DNA of 64,000 nucleotides, taken from contig JAQSEB010000034.1 of NCBI GenBank assembly GCA_030063045.1, positions 992,001 through 1,056,000 of the forward strand. Reading direction: 5' to 3'. The position numbers were made by a program, and so were the translations under genes. Each line of letters starts with the position of its first letter. Within the stretch, counting starts at the first letter, position 1. Positions 10,797-21,427 of the stretch are shown in pieces. This stretch comes from Pratylenchus scribneri (Eukaryota; Nematoda; Chromadorea; Rhabditida; Pratylenchidae). Under the pieces are notes generated by a model. That model made no database searches. It was not told where the DNA came from and saw nothing but the letters and a program-made list of their open reading frames with translations.

Positions 10797-13092
10797 ATGA
10801 TGCCAAATAATCGGGCATTACTAGAAAAATGCAAAAATAGGCGCCGAAAAATGCAACAACAGCAGGAAGAAGAAATGATTGACGAAGTGAATGTGGACGA
10901 AGATTTGGCAGAGGAAATTGAAGAGAATATTGAAAACGATGGATTAATCGAATTTGAGCGAATTGGCAACGCAATATGGCATGAAGGTTTGAAAGTAAAT
11001 TTTTAAATATAAAGTCCACTTAAAAATTCAGGATACAGATATTTGCGAACTTCAAAAAACAAAAATTCCTGGAGATGCGCTCTGGACCGGAAATGTCGGG
11101 CAACAGCAATTGTCACCGAGAAAAATGGCAAAATGAAGGGCAAGCGGAACAAATTCGAACACGATCATGATCCAGTGCCGGGCGAGCAAAATGCAAAAAG
11201 AAAACTATGCGAATTGAAAGAACGTATTCAGGCAGAGCCCAGGGCGAGGCCTGGCCAATTGATTGCCAAAGTGAGGGGCACAGTCCACGATGGCACATTC
11301 ATGGCGATGGGATCAACCAACGCATTGCGCATCGTGGCGCATCGGTAGATTAAATTTAAAAATTAAATAATTGATAAAAATTAATTTCGATTATTTCAGC
11401 GAAAAAGAAAAAATGTTCGGAAATGCGAACACTGCCAAAATTATGGAGATGACCTTGCCGCCGACCCTGATCGAAAGAAATGGCCAAAACATTCTGCTCT
11501 ACGATTCGCGCCTCCATCGAGTACACGATCGGCGGGTCGTCCTTGTTTTTGCCCACCCAAAGGTTTAAAAATTTAATTATTTGTAATTTTTTTTTTACAA
11601 AATTCAGATGTTGGAAGTGCTCAAACAAAATGACTGTTGGGCCGTTGATGGCACATTCAAAACGTGTCCGCGCAACTTCAAGCAGGCATTCATCATCGGA
11701 GCAATGGTGGGGCACAAAGTGATCATCGCAGCACACGCGCTTCTACCCGGAAAGCAAATACAATTCTACCAAGAAGCCTTCGCGGCAATTTATGAGGAAA
11801 TACAACCAATGCAACCGACAAAGAGTTAATTTACAAAATGATTAATTTTAATTAATTTTATTTTAGTCATTTCCGATTTCGAAAAGGCAATTTTGACGGC
11901 AGCACAAAAAGTCTTCCCTGATGAACTGCGCTGCAGTGGGTGCTTCTTTCACTTCAGCCAGGCGCTTTACCGCCGATGGCGAAAGCTGCAATTGGACAAA
12001 CTGCAAAACAATGAAGCGGGAATGACTTTTAGGTTTAATTTTTGGATTGTATTTTAATTTTAAAAATATTTATTAAGGCTACTTCAAAGTCTGGCATTGA
12101 TTCCCATCCAACATGTGCACCGGGCCTTCGGAATCATCCGCGATATGGCACCAAAGGAGGCACAAATGGACAAATTCCTAGCCTACTTCAAGGACACATA
12201 CATGGGGCCGGCACCGAATGAATTGTCTCCAATTTTTCCATGTAAAATTTTTAATATTATTCAAAAAAATTAAATTAAATTTAGTGAATAATCGCAACAA
12301 TCAAATCGATCAGCCAATGAATCCCACGGCATTGAGCCTCAATCCTCCACCACCGCGACGCATTGTTGTTGGGGCCGTCACTCGAGGGCATCCAATTCAT
12401 CCGCCGGCATTTTGGAACATTCACAAAGAGGCCATCGAAGCATCGCCAAGGACCAATAATGCAATGGAGTGGTCTCATTGCCACTTTTCGGTTAGTTTAA
12501 TAGAATTAATTTATTTATGATACAAATAAATTCAGAAAAGTCTGGGCTGTCATCCATCCATGTCGGACTATTTGATGGCATTTTGGGACAATTTCGACAA
12601 ACAATTGGACAACAATCGATCAACAAAATTGATGCCAGCAACAAACGCAAACCGCAAGCCCAGATACGTCAATCGTGAGGCAGCGGTGCAGAAAACACTC
12701 AAAGGGGCCCAAAAAAAAATGAAAGCCATCAACGAAAGTATGCCATCAGAATGGAAGATGTGCAAGAAGAACTCCTCCAGAATGCCGGATATGGAAGTCA
12801 GCAGGCCATCATTGGAACATTGGATCGGTTGGCACATCACCTTGGCTATTATTTCGCCGGGCTTCGAATTGATGTGGAGAAAATTGGCGATGAAGAATCA
12901 GCGAATGAGGATGAAGCAAATGATGAGAATGATGATGAAAGTGAAGAAGAATATGAAGAATTTGATGAAAATGATGATCCCACAGACGATTTTATTCGTG
13001 ATATCAAACGCCCAATTCTCCGCTCCCCCACTCCTACTATCGATTTGAATACTATGCCTTCCACTTCATCTCAATCCCAACCAATTTATTAA
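10797..13092 (+). CDS. MULE-family transposase with N-terminal FLYWCH zinc finger (probable frameshift near the C-terminus)
   Basis: Catalyses cut-and-paste transposition. It starts at 10797 with a Gln/Glu-rich leader. The FLYWCH finger follows (EGYRYLR, SWRCALDRKCRATA, HDHDP). The DDE core has the first Asp in WAVDGTFKTCP, the second in VISDFEKAI, the CxxH signature of MULEs in GCFFHFSQA, and RTNNAMEWSHCHF (third acidic residue) with a following HPSM. Several short introns are needed (for example 10987 onward, 11348-11400, 11562-11607, 11826-11866). After about 12712 the reading frame that begins EDVQEELLQNAGYGS and ends in an acidic, Ser/Thr-Pro tail at 13092 is not the frame of the upstream exon. 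A nine-A run at 12712-12720 is the likely indel site. It could be inactive, or the shift may be an assembly error. It is otherwise intact. Confidence 0.85.
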
Positions 13093-13996
13093 TTATTTGC
13101 ATTCCATCGGTTATTTTCTTCAATTTTGATCTATTCAATAATTATTCCATTTGATAAATTCCACCGGTTTTTTCTACATTTTTTGATGATCTATTCAACG
13201 ATTTTTCCCTCTATTTTTGATTTTTCCACATCATATTTCCTTTATTTTTTCTGGATTGTACACATTTTCTTTTATTTTGGAATAAATTTTGCCAAAAAAC
13301 TTTATTATTGGAATATTTAATTTGGCTAGAATGATTTTTTCCTCCTTGGAATTGATGAATGAAATTTTCGGCATTTATTTGCTGATTTCCATGAAAAAGT
13401 GCCGCCAATTGAATTGAAATATTGTCAAAATCAAATTCAGCATGGTCGAAAATCTAAATGAATGCGAAATGGCCGCAAAATTTGGCCCAGAATGCCGAAA
13501 CAAATAAAAATAAGGAAGGTTGGCAAAATGAAATAAAATAGGAAGGTTGGCATTTTGAAAGGTTGGCAAAAAGAAAACAAATATAAGGGTTGGCAAAATG
13601 AAATAAAATAGGGGGGTTGGCAAAACGAAAGTTGGCAAAACGAAAGTTGGCTTTTTGAAAAGTTGGCAAAATGAAATAAAATAGGAGGGTTGGCAAAATG
13701 AAAAGTTGGCAAATTGAAAAGTCACCAAAGAGGGAGCTCACGAGCGTACCCAATAGCCAAGCTAATACCCAATACACCCAACCCATGTCCGTGTTCCCCT
13801 TTTCTCCTGCCTGTATCATCCGCATTTGTTTTCAATTTTATTCACATTCCCAGATTTTTATTTTGAAATTAATCAATTTATGATTTATGAATATAGTCAC
13901 ATTTTATTAATTGGTTCTACTTTAACAATTTTTGGATCCAATTTTAGAAACAATTATATTTATCCAAGCAAAGCAAAATTGTATTTGAATTGAAAA
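13093..13996. other. MULE 3' end and intergenic sequence upstream of the UBAP2-like gene
   Basis: T-rich 3' flank of the transposase with an AATAAA-like signal near 13280, then the right terminal repeat. From 13700 to 13996 there is no recognisable gene; this is the presumed promoter of the next gene. Confidence 0.4.
13555..13696 (-). repeat. Right terminal inverted repeat of the MULE
   Basis: Reads ggttggcaaaatgaaataaa in repeated modules and is the inverse of the left end. Additional related modules (13516-13570) suggest the right end was extended by internal duplication. Confidence 0.8.
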
Positions 13997-16900
13997 ATGA
14001 CTGATTTGCAAAAGCATTCATCAAAAACTGCAACCAAAGAGCAGTTGCGTATTGCAGAATTGATTCAAGCACGTGAAATGGTGAACACCAGCGATGATGT
14101 TGCTTCACAAAAACGCGTTAAAAAGGTGAGCGGGAACCGAGAATTTTACACTGACTAACTGGTGTCATTTAAGGTTGTTGAGCTGACCAATTGCGTTCCA
14201 TCAGTGGCAGAGGTTGCACTCCTCGAATGCGAAGGAAGTGTGCAAGAAGCGGTTACACTCCTCCTGGAACAGCCCGAAAAACTTGTCCTCTGGAGCCAAC
14301 AAACCACCGGCAAAACGCGAAAGTCAAAGTCGGCTGCAACAGTGCCAACCACAACGACCACCGCGAATGCAACCAACAACAAACCATTCGGCGGCCCTGG
14401 ACGTAGAGTCGATTCACAACGAGGTTTAAATTAACAATTATGCAGCAAAACATAATTAAATATTGGATTAAAGGAAGTCGTTTTCGCAATGAGGCAGCGG
14501 GTGGTGGTGGCGAACAGAGTGAAGGAGGAAAGCAACAAGGCGGGTATAACAACAACCATTTCCAAGGAGGGCGTCAGAAGCGAGCATTGTCAAACAAAGA
14601 TCAAAATGGACAGTGAGTGGTTTAATGTGAAAAGGTTTAAAAATTTACTGAACTATTTTAGTTCGGATCGTGCCAAATCTTTTGAGAATTTTGGTGGTGG
14701 ACCAAAGAATTACCGAAACAACCGTGCTGGTGGTGGTCGCAGTGGTAATCTGAACAATGTGAAGAATGAGTCATCAGCGACGGCTGCAACCACAACCACC
14801 AAAAATAATGATGATGGTGGTTGGGGACAAAGCAATGGATGGGGCGATTCGAAAAATGAAACAGAAGGTTTGCGCATAGACTAATTTTGGAACTTAAGTC
14901 CGGAAACAAAAGTTGGGGGATAAACCATTCGACATTTTCGGATTATTTGGATAAAAGCTTTTCCAAGCCAGGTGCCACTCCTAAACCTGGCCCGAATCTA
15001 AGCCTTAATCCTAAGAGCTATGTAGCAAAAAAATTAAGGTCTCTCCTTTCCTTTTACAAATTGCAATCTTGTTTATATAATTTTCTTAATTACACATAAT
15101 TTCCATCACATTTTCAGCAATGGGCACATTCACTAGTGATTCGGTGATCAGTCGAAAGGATGAGAACAAGGACGATGAATGGGTATTACTTTAATAAAAA
15201 AATTTATATAATTTGTATTATTTGTGCAGAAATCGGGACCGCGTGTTTTCATGCCATCTTCGGTGACCACCAATGCTGCAAATATGGTTGTGAATTCTTC
15301 TTCATCCGTCGCCGTGAATGCCACTTCAAGTTGGCCATCGCTTGACAACAACCCACCCTCATCGACGATGAGCGGCGATTTGCCTCAACAAATCCAACAA
15401 AATAAACCAAAAACATTCGCATCGGTTGCTGCAACGAAGAAGGCTCCTCCACCCCCTCCGCCACAACCTGTCCGGGCGCAACCACCACCATCCGTCAACA
15501 ATGATGGAACATCGGCGGCGGCAAGACAATCGTTTGAAAACAAGCAACAGCAGGACACGCCGAATGCCATTCCCGAAATGGCAAAGAGTGGCGGTGGCGA
15601 GGAGAGCGGCAGGGTCACCGAGTACGGTTTATTAGTTAATTAAAAATCTCAAAGTTTGTATAGAAATGAGAATCAACCCCGAAAAAAATTATTTGCCCCC
15701 ACTAAGCGTCGTCGAACTTGAGAGCTGATGAGACCTACATTTTATAAAAGTGAAGGGACTACCCTTTAGTGCTTATGGTCGAAAATTTATAAAAAAGAAA
15801 TGTTAAAATTTTAATAAACCCTTGTCAACCATTCCGTAATTCAAACCTTAAGCCTAAACCCAAGGATGCATTTTCAGACTAAAAACTTATTTGACCAAAA
15901 AATGAGGTGTCGAAAATCGTACTCACTAATCTAGATATAGCCATTTCTTAAGTATAATTGAATTAAACTAATTTCATAAAATTAACATGAATAAAACGGT
16001 TATAAACATTCAAATTTTATAACAGATGGAGTTCTGTGGATTGGGGCACCTCCGCACTGAGTCCACCACCTGCCGAACCAAGTCCAACAGCATCCGCAAC
16101 GGCAGCAGCCCGACAATCATTGGAACAGCAACCTGTCGTGGCGGCCGCCCCTGAAGTGTTCGGTTCATCCGGTCATTCGCTGAGCGTCAACCAAAAATAC
16201 ACGGACGATTTGAAATCTGTGATTGGATTGGGCGGCGGTGGCACTGTGAAAAGTCCAAGCACTCAAAGTGCATCGAACAATTCGCCGACAGTGGTTCCAG
16301 TTTCGCTCAACTCCTCCCACATGGACACCTTCCAACAACAGATCTCACAAATGACTAAACAATCCAACACTGCAATGGACAGCACAGAGCGTAAGAATTT
16401 CAAAATTTAAACAAAAAATTTTTTATATTTTAAGTAGGCAAAAAAGTGGAATTTGCGACCGGCGATTTCCCGCCACCAATTGCCGATGCATCCGCCTATC
16501 AATTCGGCTTTCAATTCAATGAGATGGTTCCATCTGCGGCCGCAATGAACGACGCATGGTCCAACAAACCGCATATTTCTTCTGTCGAGGTTTTTTTCTT
16601 GGTTTTAAGTAAATTATTTGGCAAATTTAAGTTGGATCGTTCAATGTTGAAGGACACGGCGGTGAATGTGCTCAGCACGATGACAAATATTCCAACAACC
16701 AGCTCAAATATGACGGCTCATGCTCATTTCAGTGCAACCACCCAACAGCAACCCGCCCAATCACACGAATTTCAACAACAAAGGAACACTTCTTCTCGTA
16801 GTGCGGCACTCTCGTAAGTTTTTCTGGGAATACTGGTTATTAGGATTGTTTTTTGGTCATATAACAGTATTTGTCAGCAAATATACCACAGAATGTATCA

Positions 16901-18374
16901 TAAAATTAGAAATTAAGCCAGAAAAAAATTATTGTCCAATGGGCGGATTCGAACCCGAAACCTAAATTTTGAAAAACAGAAGGCTTACCCATTAAGCTAA
17001 AAGATTATAAAAATTTTTTTGGCAAATCTTTAACAAACTAATCTAAACTTAGCCCTAAACCAATTCTAAAGCTTAAAATTAAAACATTATTATTAAGGTT
17101 CACTGATACGGCCTCTGTGAACTATCCACCATCGAATAATGCTCCAAGTGGAATGCAAACAACATCAATTCCACAATCGCAACAGCAACAATCCACCGGT
17201 GGCATTCCTTCGACTGCTCAACAACAACAGCAGCAAGCCCAGCAATCCCAACAACAGGGCAAACCGGTGTACACTGCATCCAACCAAAACCAACAGCAAC
17301 AATCGCAAATGGTTGTCAATGCTGCCCAACAACAGCAACATTTGCACCAGCAGCAACTTCACCATCAACAGCAACAACAATCGCAGCAAGCCGCACTCTA
17401 CCATCAACAAACATCCGCTTCGGCCGCTGCCACCGCAGCCAGCATTCCTCACCACCAATTTCCCAACTACAATATGCCGTACATGTATTCACCGGCGCCA
17501 GGATTGCCCGGGCAAAATGCCGAGTTGGACCGTTTCTTCATGCAGCAACCATATGCGCCCTACACCGGGTTGGATGTTCAGCTGGGTGCTATGGTTGGTT
17601 TTAACAACTTATAAATGCTAATAATCTCAAAAATTTTTTTAACAGTCACTTGGTCCACCGACTACATTGGCGCCATCGCATCGAAATCCAGTGATGGACA
17701 CATTCATGGATAACAAATTTGGCCCTAATCAGCAGCAACAATCTGGTAAATCTTTTGATTATATTAACATTCCAAATCCAAAGTAAATTTTGCAGTCAAT
17801 CAAGGCAATGCGGCCGCCCTTCAACACAATCAATCGAGCCAACAACATCGAGGACCGGCACAGAGCGAGACGAACGCTTTGTTTGGGGGAAGTGGACAAG
17901 TGGCACCACCACCTGGTTTTGGCATTCCAAATGCTGGCGGTCAGCCTTCATTCATGCCACAGGCGGCGGCGGCAAATCTTCAATCGCTGTTCCAGGTAAC
18001 CCAAATATACTTAAATTTATATATAAAATTTGACAAAAAAAAAGATGCCGACGATGCAAACATATCATCATCCACAAATGAACTATCACCAACAATTCAT
18101 GATGCCCAATGCCGCCAATCGTATGGCCAGCTCACAACGCCCGGCCCAAACCTCACCGCCCGAGGGCAACAATGGTGGTGGCCATCAACAGCAACGCCGT
18201 CATCAGGACGTACGTGGCGGTGTGCCCGATTCGCAAGGAGTGGGCTACGGCGGTGGCAATGGTGCAGGAGGACCCGATTCCGGCGTTGATCATTCCAGCG
18301 GCGGTGGCGGCGGTGTTCAATCTGCATCTGCCCAATCCTACATGAACAAATTCAATTACCGCCAATACATGTAA
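13997..18374 (+). CDS. Lingerer/UBAP2-like UBA-domain protein
   Basis: Members of this family are cytoplasmic RNA-granule proteins; UBAP2L and fly Lingerer act in stress granules and translation. First exons are 13997-14125, 14174-14423, 14475-14609 and about 14663-14865, then at least nine more to the stop at 18372-18374. Residues about 14-40 match the conserved entry TKEQLRIAELIQAREM. The UBA domain follows (VKKVVELTNCVPSVAEVALL, then EAVTLLLEQPEKLVLW). Next come a Gly/Asn/Arg-rich RGG-like stretch (NNRAGGGRSGN), FASVAATKKAPPPPPPQPV, WSSVDWG, SVNQKYTDDLKSVIGLGG, and VEFATGDFPPPIADASAYQF, which resembles the conserved central block of UBAP2 proteins. The C-terminal third is Gln-rich and Pro/Gly-rich, ending in NKFNYRQYM. 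An AATAAA lies at about 18596. One intron (16815-17098) holds a tRNA-derived SINE-like insertion. The gene name in other nematodes is not recalled. Confidence 0.8.
16845..17005 (-). repeat. tRNA-derived SINE-like element, family 1, copy 1
   Basis: Read on the minus strand it starts tagcttaatgggtaag (A-box-like), continues to gggttcgaatccgcc (B box) about 45 nt later, then a tail with aataatttttttctggctt and tttatgatacattct. The same head and tail recur at 47870-47985, 54505-54610, 55035-55180 and 56960-57085. It is in an intron and opposite to the host gene. Confidence 0.65.
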
Positions 18375-18619
18375 ACCGCAGACCGAATTGAAGAAGAAAG
18401 ATGGAAGAATGGAAGGGACTTTATATGTGATGATGAATGAATTTGGCTTGTTTTTTTAAAGAACACATTTTGATCCAAAATTTCAATTCAACATACATTC
18501 AGTTTAAATATTTGGTTGACTTTCTTTACATCCTCCCACCCAACACTTGATTAATTTGATTTGATGATGAGACTTGGTTAAATATATTATCGTTAAATAA
18601 ATGTTCAATTTATTATATA

Positions 18620-19906
18620 TGTCGGCGGAGAAGTTGAAATTCAGGAGAAGTTGAAATCTCCTAGGAGAAGTTGAAATTTTTCAACTTCTCCTAAAATTTA
18701 GGAGAAGTTGAATATTATTCTAATTCTCCTAGGAAAATTCAACTTCTCCTGAAAGTTAGGAGAAGTTGAAACATCTACAACCAATTTCTACCAAATCACT
18801 ACATTTTCGGCAAGATTAAATTTTTAATTGGAAATTCGAAGAAATTGGTTACTAATTTAATTTTTTAATTGGAAATCGAAAAAAATACTTACTAATTATT
18901 AATGGAAAATTTTTTTTGCAAAAAAAAAGTGAAAAATAATAAGGGGATTAAGATGGATATAGGGGGATTAAGCGTTTTAAGCCCCGAATTAGATGGTAAA
19001 TCGCCCAGAAGACCAGTGGAATGTAGGAGAAGTTAGCTGAAAGTGCTGAGAATGCGTAGGATATAGCCGGATATAGGGAGATTAAGCCAAAAAAAACCTA
19101 ATTAGTGGCTAGGGATTAGGATTAGGGGTTCGGAGCATAGGATTCTCGCGAAGCCGGAAGCATAACAGCCTAAATCAGGACTCATGCCCATCTTTTTCGG
19201 AGCTTAATCCTATCTAATCCCCCTATATCCATCTTAATCACTTTATATCCGGCTATATCCCGCACATTCTCCAAGCCTCTGTCGTACTTTTCCATCCTTC
19301 CACTGGCCTTCCGGGCCATTTCTCATCTATTTCGGGGCTTAATCCCCCTCTATCCACCTTAATCCTCCTATATCCGGATCTGTGCCTTCTCAGGGCCTTT
19401 GGCCCAATTCCCGCCCTTTCCTAATCCAACCGAATCATCGACCATCAATTTCCGCAATTAATCCCCCTTAATTTTACCAAATCCACTTTAATCCCCATAT
19501 ATCCGGCTTAATCCCGCCCACTCTCAAAGCTTCCGGCTCATTTCTATACCTTCCCTAATCCATCCGAATCATCACCCATCAATTTTCAGCATTAATCCCC
19601 CTTAATCGCACCATATCCACCCTAATCCCCATATATCCCGCGCACCACCTTTTTTATCCATTTTGGCCTTTAAGGACAAAAAGTACAGATTCTTGGGACA
19701 AAAAAACTTTTCTCGATTTTTATTAGAGATTTGTTGTAGAGATGGGGGTAGATATTTCAACTTCTCCTAACTTTCAGGAGAAGTTGAATTTTCCTAGGAG
19801 AATTAGAATAATATTCAACTTCTCCTAAATTTTAGGAGAAGTTGAAAAATTTCAACTTCTCCTAGGAGATTTCAACTTCTCCTGAATTTCAACTTCTCCG
19901 CCGACA
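18620..19906. mobile_element. 1.29-kb non-autonomous DNA transposon with ~159-bp terminal inverted repeats
   Basis: The first 159 bp (tgtcggcggagaagttgaa onward) and the reverse complement of the last 159 bp are almost identical. Both are built from ggagaagttgaa modules in both orientations. The flanks carry a matching tata at 18616-18619 and 19907-19910, a probable 4-bp target duplication. The interior has no open frame of note but many direct repeats of a taatccccctatatccg type. It was inserted just after the poly(A) region of the UBAP2-like gene. The near identity of the arms suggests recent activity. Confidence 0.8.
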
Positions 19907-19995
19907 TATACAAATGAATTTAATTTTCTTTGTCATATTTTAACATTATAATTCAACCAATTTTTCAATAAATTTAACTATAATAAGCAAATCAA

Positions 19996-21225
19996 ATGGG
20001 TGACGCTCCGCCTCCATATCCGGGGACCACCGGCGGCGATTTTACTAAAGTCCCACTCGGCGATGCACCAACAACAAACCATCAACAATCATATGGCATT
20101 GGCACCAACAATAACAGGTTTGGAACTTTTACAGTTTAAATCAGCAAATGTAAAAATGAATATTTATGGCCAACCGGGTCCCCAAAACCATAAATCTCGA
20201 ATTCGATAGGTCTATTGGAGACGTATCATTTAATGAAAATTTAGCTTATAAACACTTAATGAACCAAAATCGGTTTAAACGGTTTAAAACCCTTATAAAC
20301 CATGACAAATTATATACCAATCTTTAGTCTTGACCAGTTCGATCGATTAATAGAAATGTAAAACTAAATTAATAAATAAATTTGCAGATTTGAATTCACG
20401 GTGAGCACCGGTGCACCCCAACCACTGAATGCGCCTCCGCCAATCGTTGTCCGGGCTGTGCACGCACGAACTGCTCTTTTTGGTCCATATCCGGTCGAAA
20501 TGGATTGGTAAATTTAATCGGGATTTTTTTAAATGATTCGTAATTTCTACAGTCCCTATTGCCGTAAACACATTGTGACCCACACGGACACAGTTGCAGG
20601 TTTGTGATTATCATTATTATTTAAAATATAAATTTCAAATAAATTAAGGTGCTCTGCCATGGATTGTAAGATTAATCTAATTTAATGATTTAAATTAATT
20701 ACTCCTCCTCAATCAGATTATGGGCGTGTGCTTTGTGCTTGGCTTCTTCCTTCTCATTCCCTGGTGCCTTTGCTGCTTGCCCTTCTGCATTGATTCTTGC
20801 CTCGACGTCAATCATTCTTGTAAGCTTTTATTTAAGAAATTGAAAAACCATCCCATCAAGACGCATTGAATGATATAAAATTTTATGATTTGATCAAAAT
20901 TAAATGATATTAAACGGTTTAAACCTATTTGGTTTTTGGTTCAAAACTAATTAAAATAAGAAAAAAAAAATCATTTGCCTCCACACGGTATCGGACCATC
21001 GACCCGAGGATATACTAATAGGTGAATTAACCCACTGGGCTACTCAACTCTTAGTTAAAACCAATTAAATAAAATCAAATGATGTATTTGATGAAAGGGG
21101 GTCAAGGGCAAACCATTGAACCGTTAAAAATCTCGACATTTTCAATATTTTTTCGACTGATTAAAAATATCTCTTTTTAAGGTCCTTCTTGCAAACGCCT
21201 TGTTGGCCGATTCACTCGACTCTAA
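19996..21225 (+). CDS. LITAF-domain membrane protein, second copy
   Basis: A canonical LITAF-family protein of endosomal membranes. Exons: 19996-20117, 20388-20507, 20553-20599, 20649-20665, 20717-20819 and 21182-21225, all joining in phase. The N-terminus is Pro-rich and begins MGDAPPPYPG, containing the PPxY motif that recruits NEDD4-type ubiquitin ligases in human LITAF. The domain reads PYPVEMDCPYCRKHIVTHTD, then ALPWIIMGVCFVLGFFLLIP, WCLCCLPFCIDSCLDVNHSC and PSCKRLVGRFTRL. All four zinc-ligand cysteines (CPYC and CPSC) and the Cys-rich membrane hairpin are present. It keeps the family features lost in the copy at 7 kb. The 17-nt exon at 20649 is unusually small. Introns hold AAACCGTTTAA repeats, including a tRNA-like head at 20985-21050. 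Confidence 0.9.
20860..21130. repeat. AAACCGTTTAA-type repeat carrying a tRNA-like head (SINE-like family 2)
   Basis: Read on the minus strand, gtagcccagtgggttaattc (A-box-like) is followed about 35 nt later by gggtcgatggtccgatacc (B-box-like). The flanks contain taatcaaatgatg and aaaccattgaaccgtt. A second copy with the same organisation is at 23390-23560. It lies in the LITAF intron. Confidence 0.5.
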
Positions 21226-21427
21226 AATGACACAAACAATTGATTCTGAAAAGATGTAACACAAAACTGATGAACGATGAAAAATGACCTTAAATGCCTA
21301 GTATATTCATAATTATTTCAAATTTTCATTGTCATAATTTTTCAAATTTTATTTATGCCCAATCATTGACACATAATATATACATTAAAATATAAACAGA
21401 ATGAAGAATATTCTTCTATTTCATCTC
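21226..21427. other. Convergent 3' intergenic region
   Basis: About 200 bp separating the LITAF gene (+) from DCAF7 (-), both ending here. AT-rich; AATAAA-like signals are not clear. No gene is seen. Confidence 0.4.

Larger units (their letters stand above)
10475..13696. mobile_element. Mutator-like (MULE) DNA transposon with FLYWCH/MULE transposase
   Basis: The left end (10475-10592) and the reverse complement of the right end (about 13555-13696) match over more than 100 bp. Both are built of short modules: ccaaccctcctattttattt, cattttgccaac, ttcaaaaagccaac and tttcgttttgccaac. Between them lies one spliced transposase gene on the + strand. The element is about 3.2 kb. I could not identify a clean target-site duplication by eye, because the outermost limits of the terminal repeats are blurred by their internal repetition. 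Confidence 0.85.
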
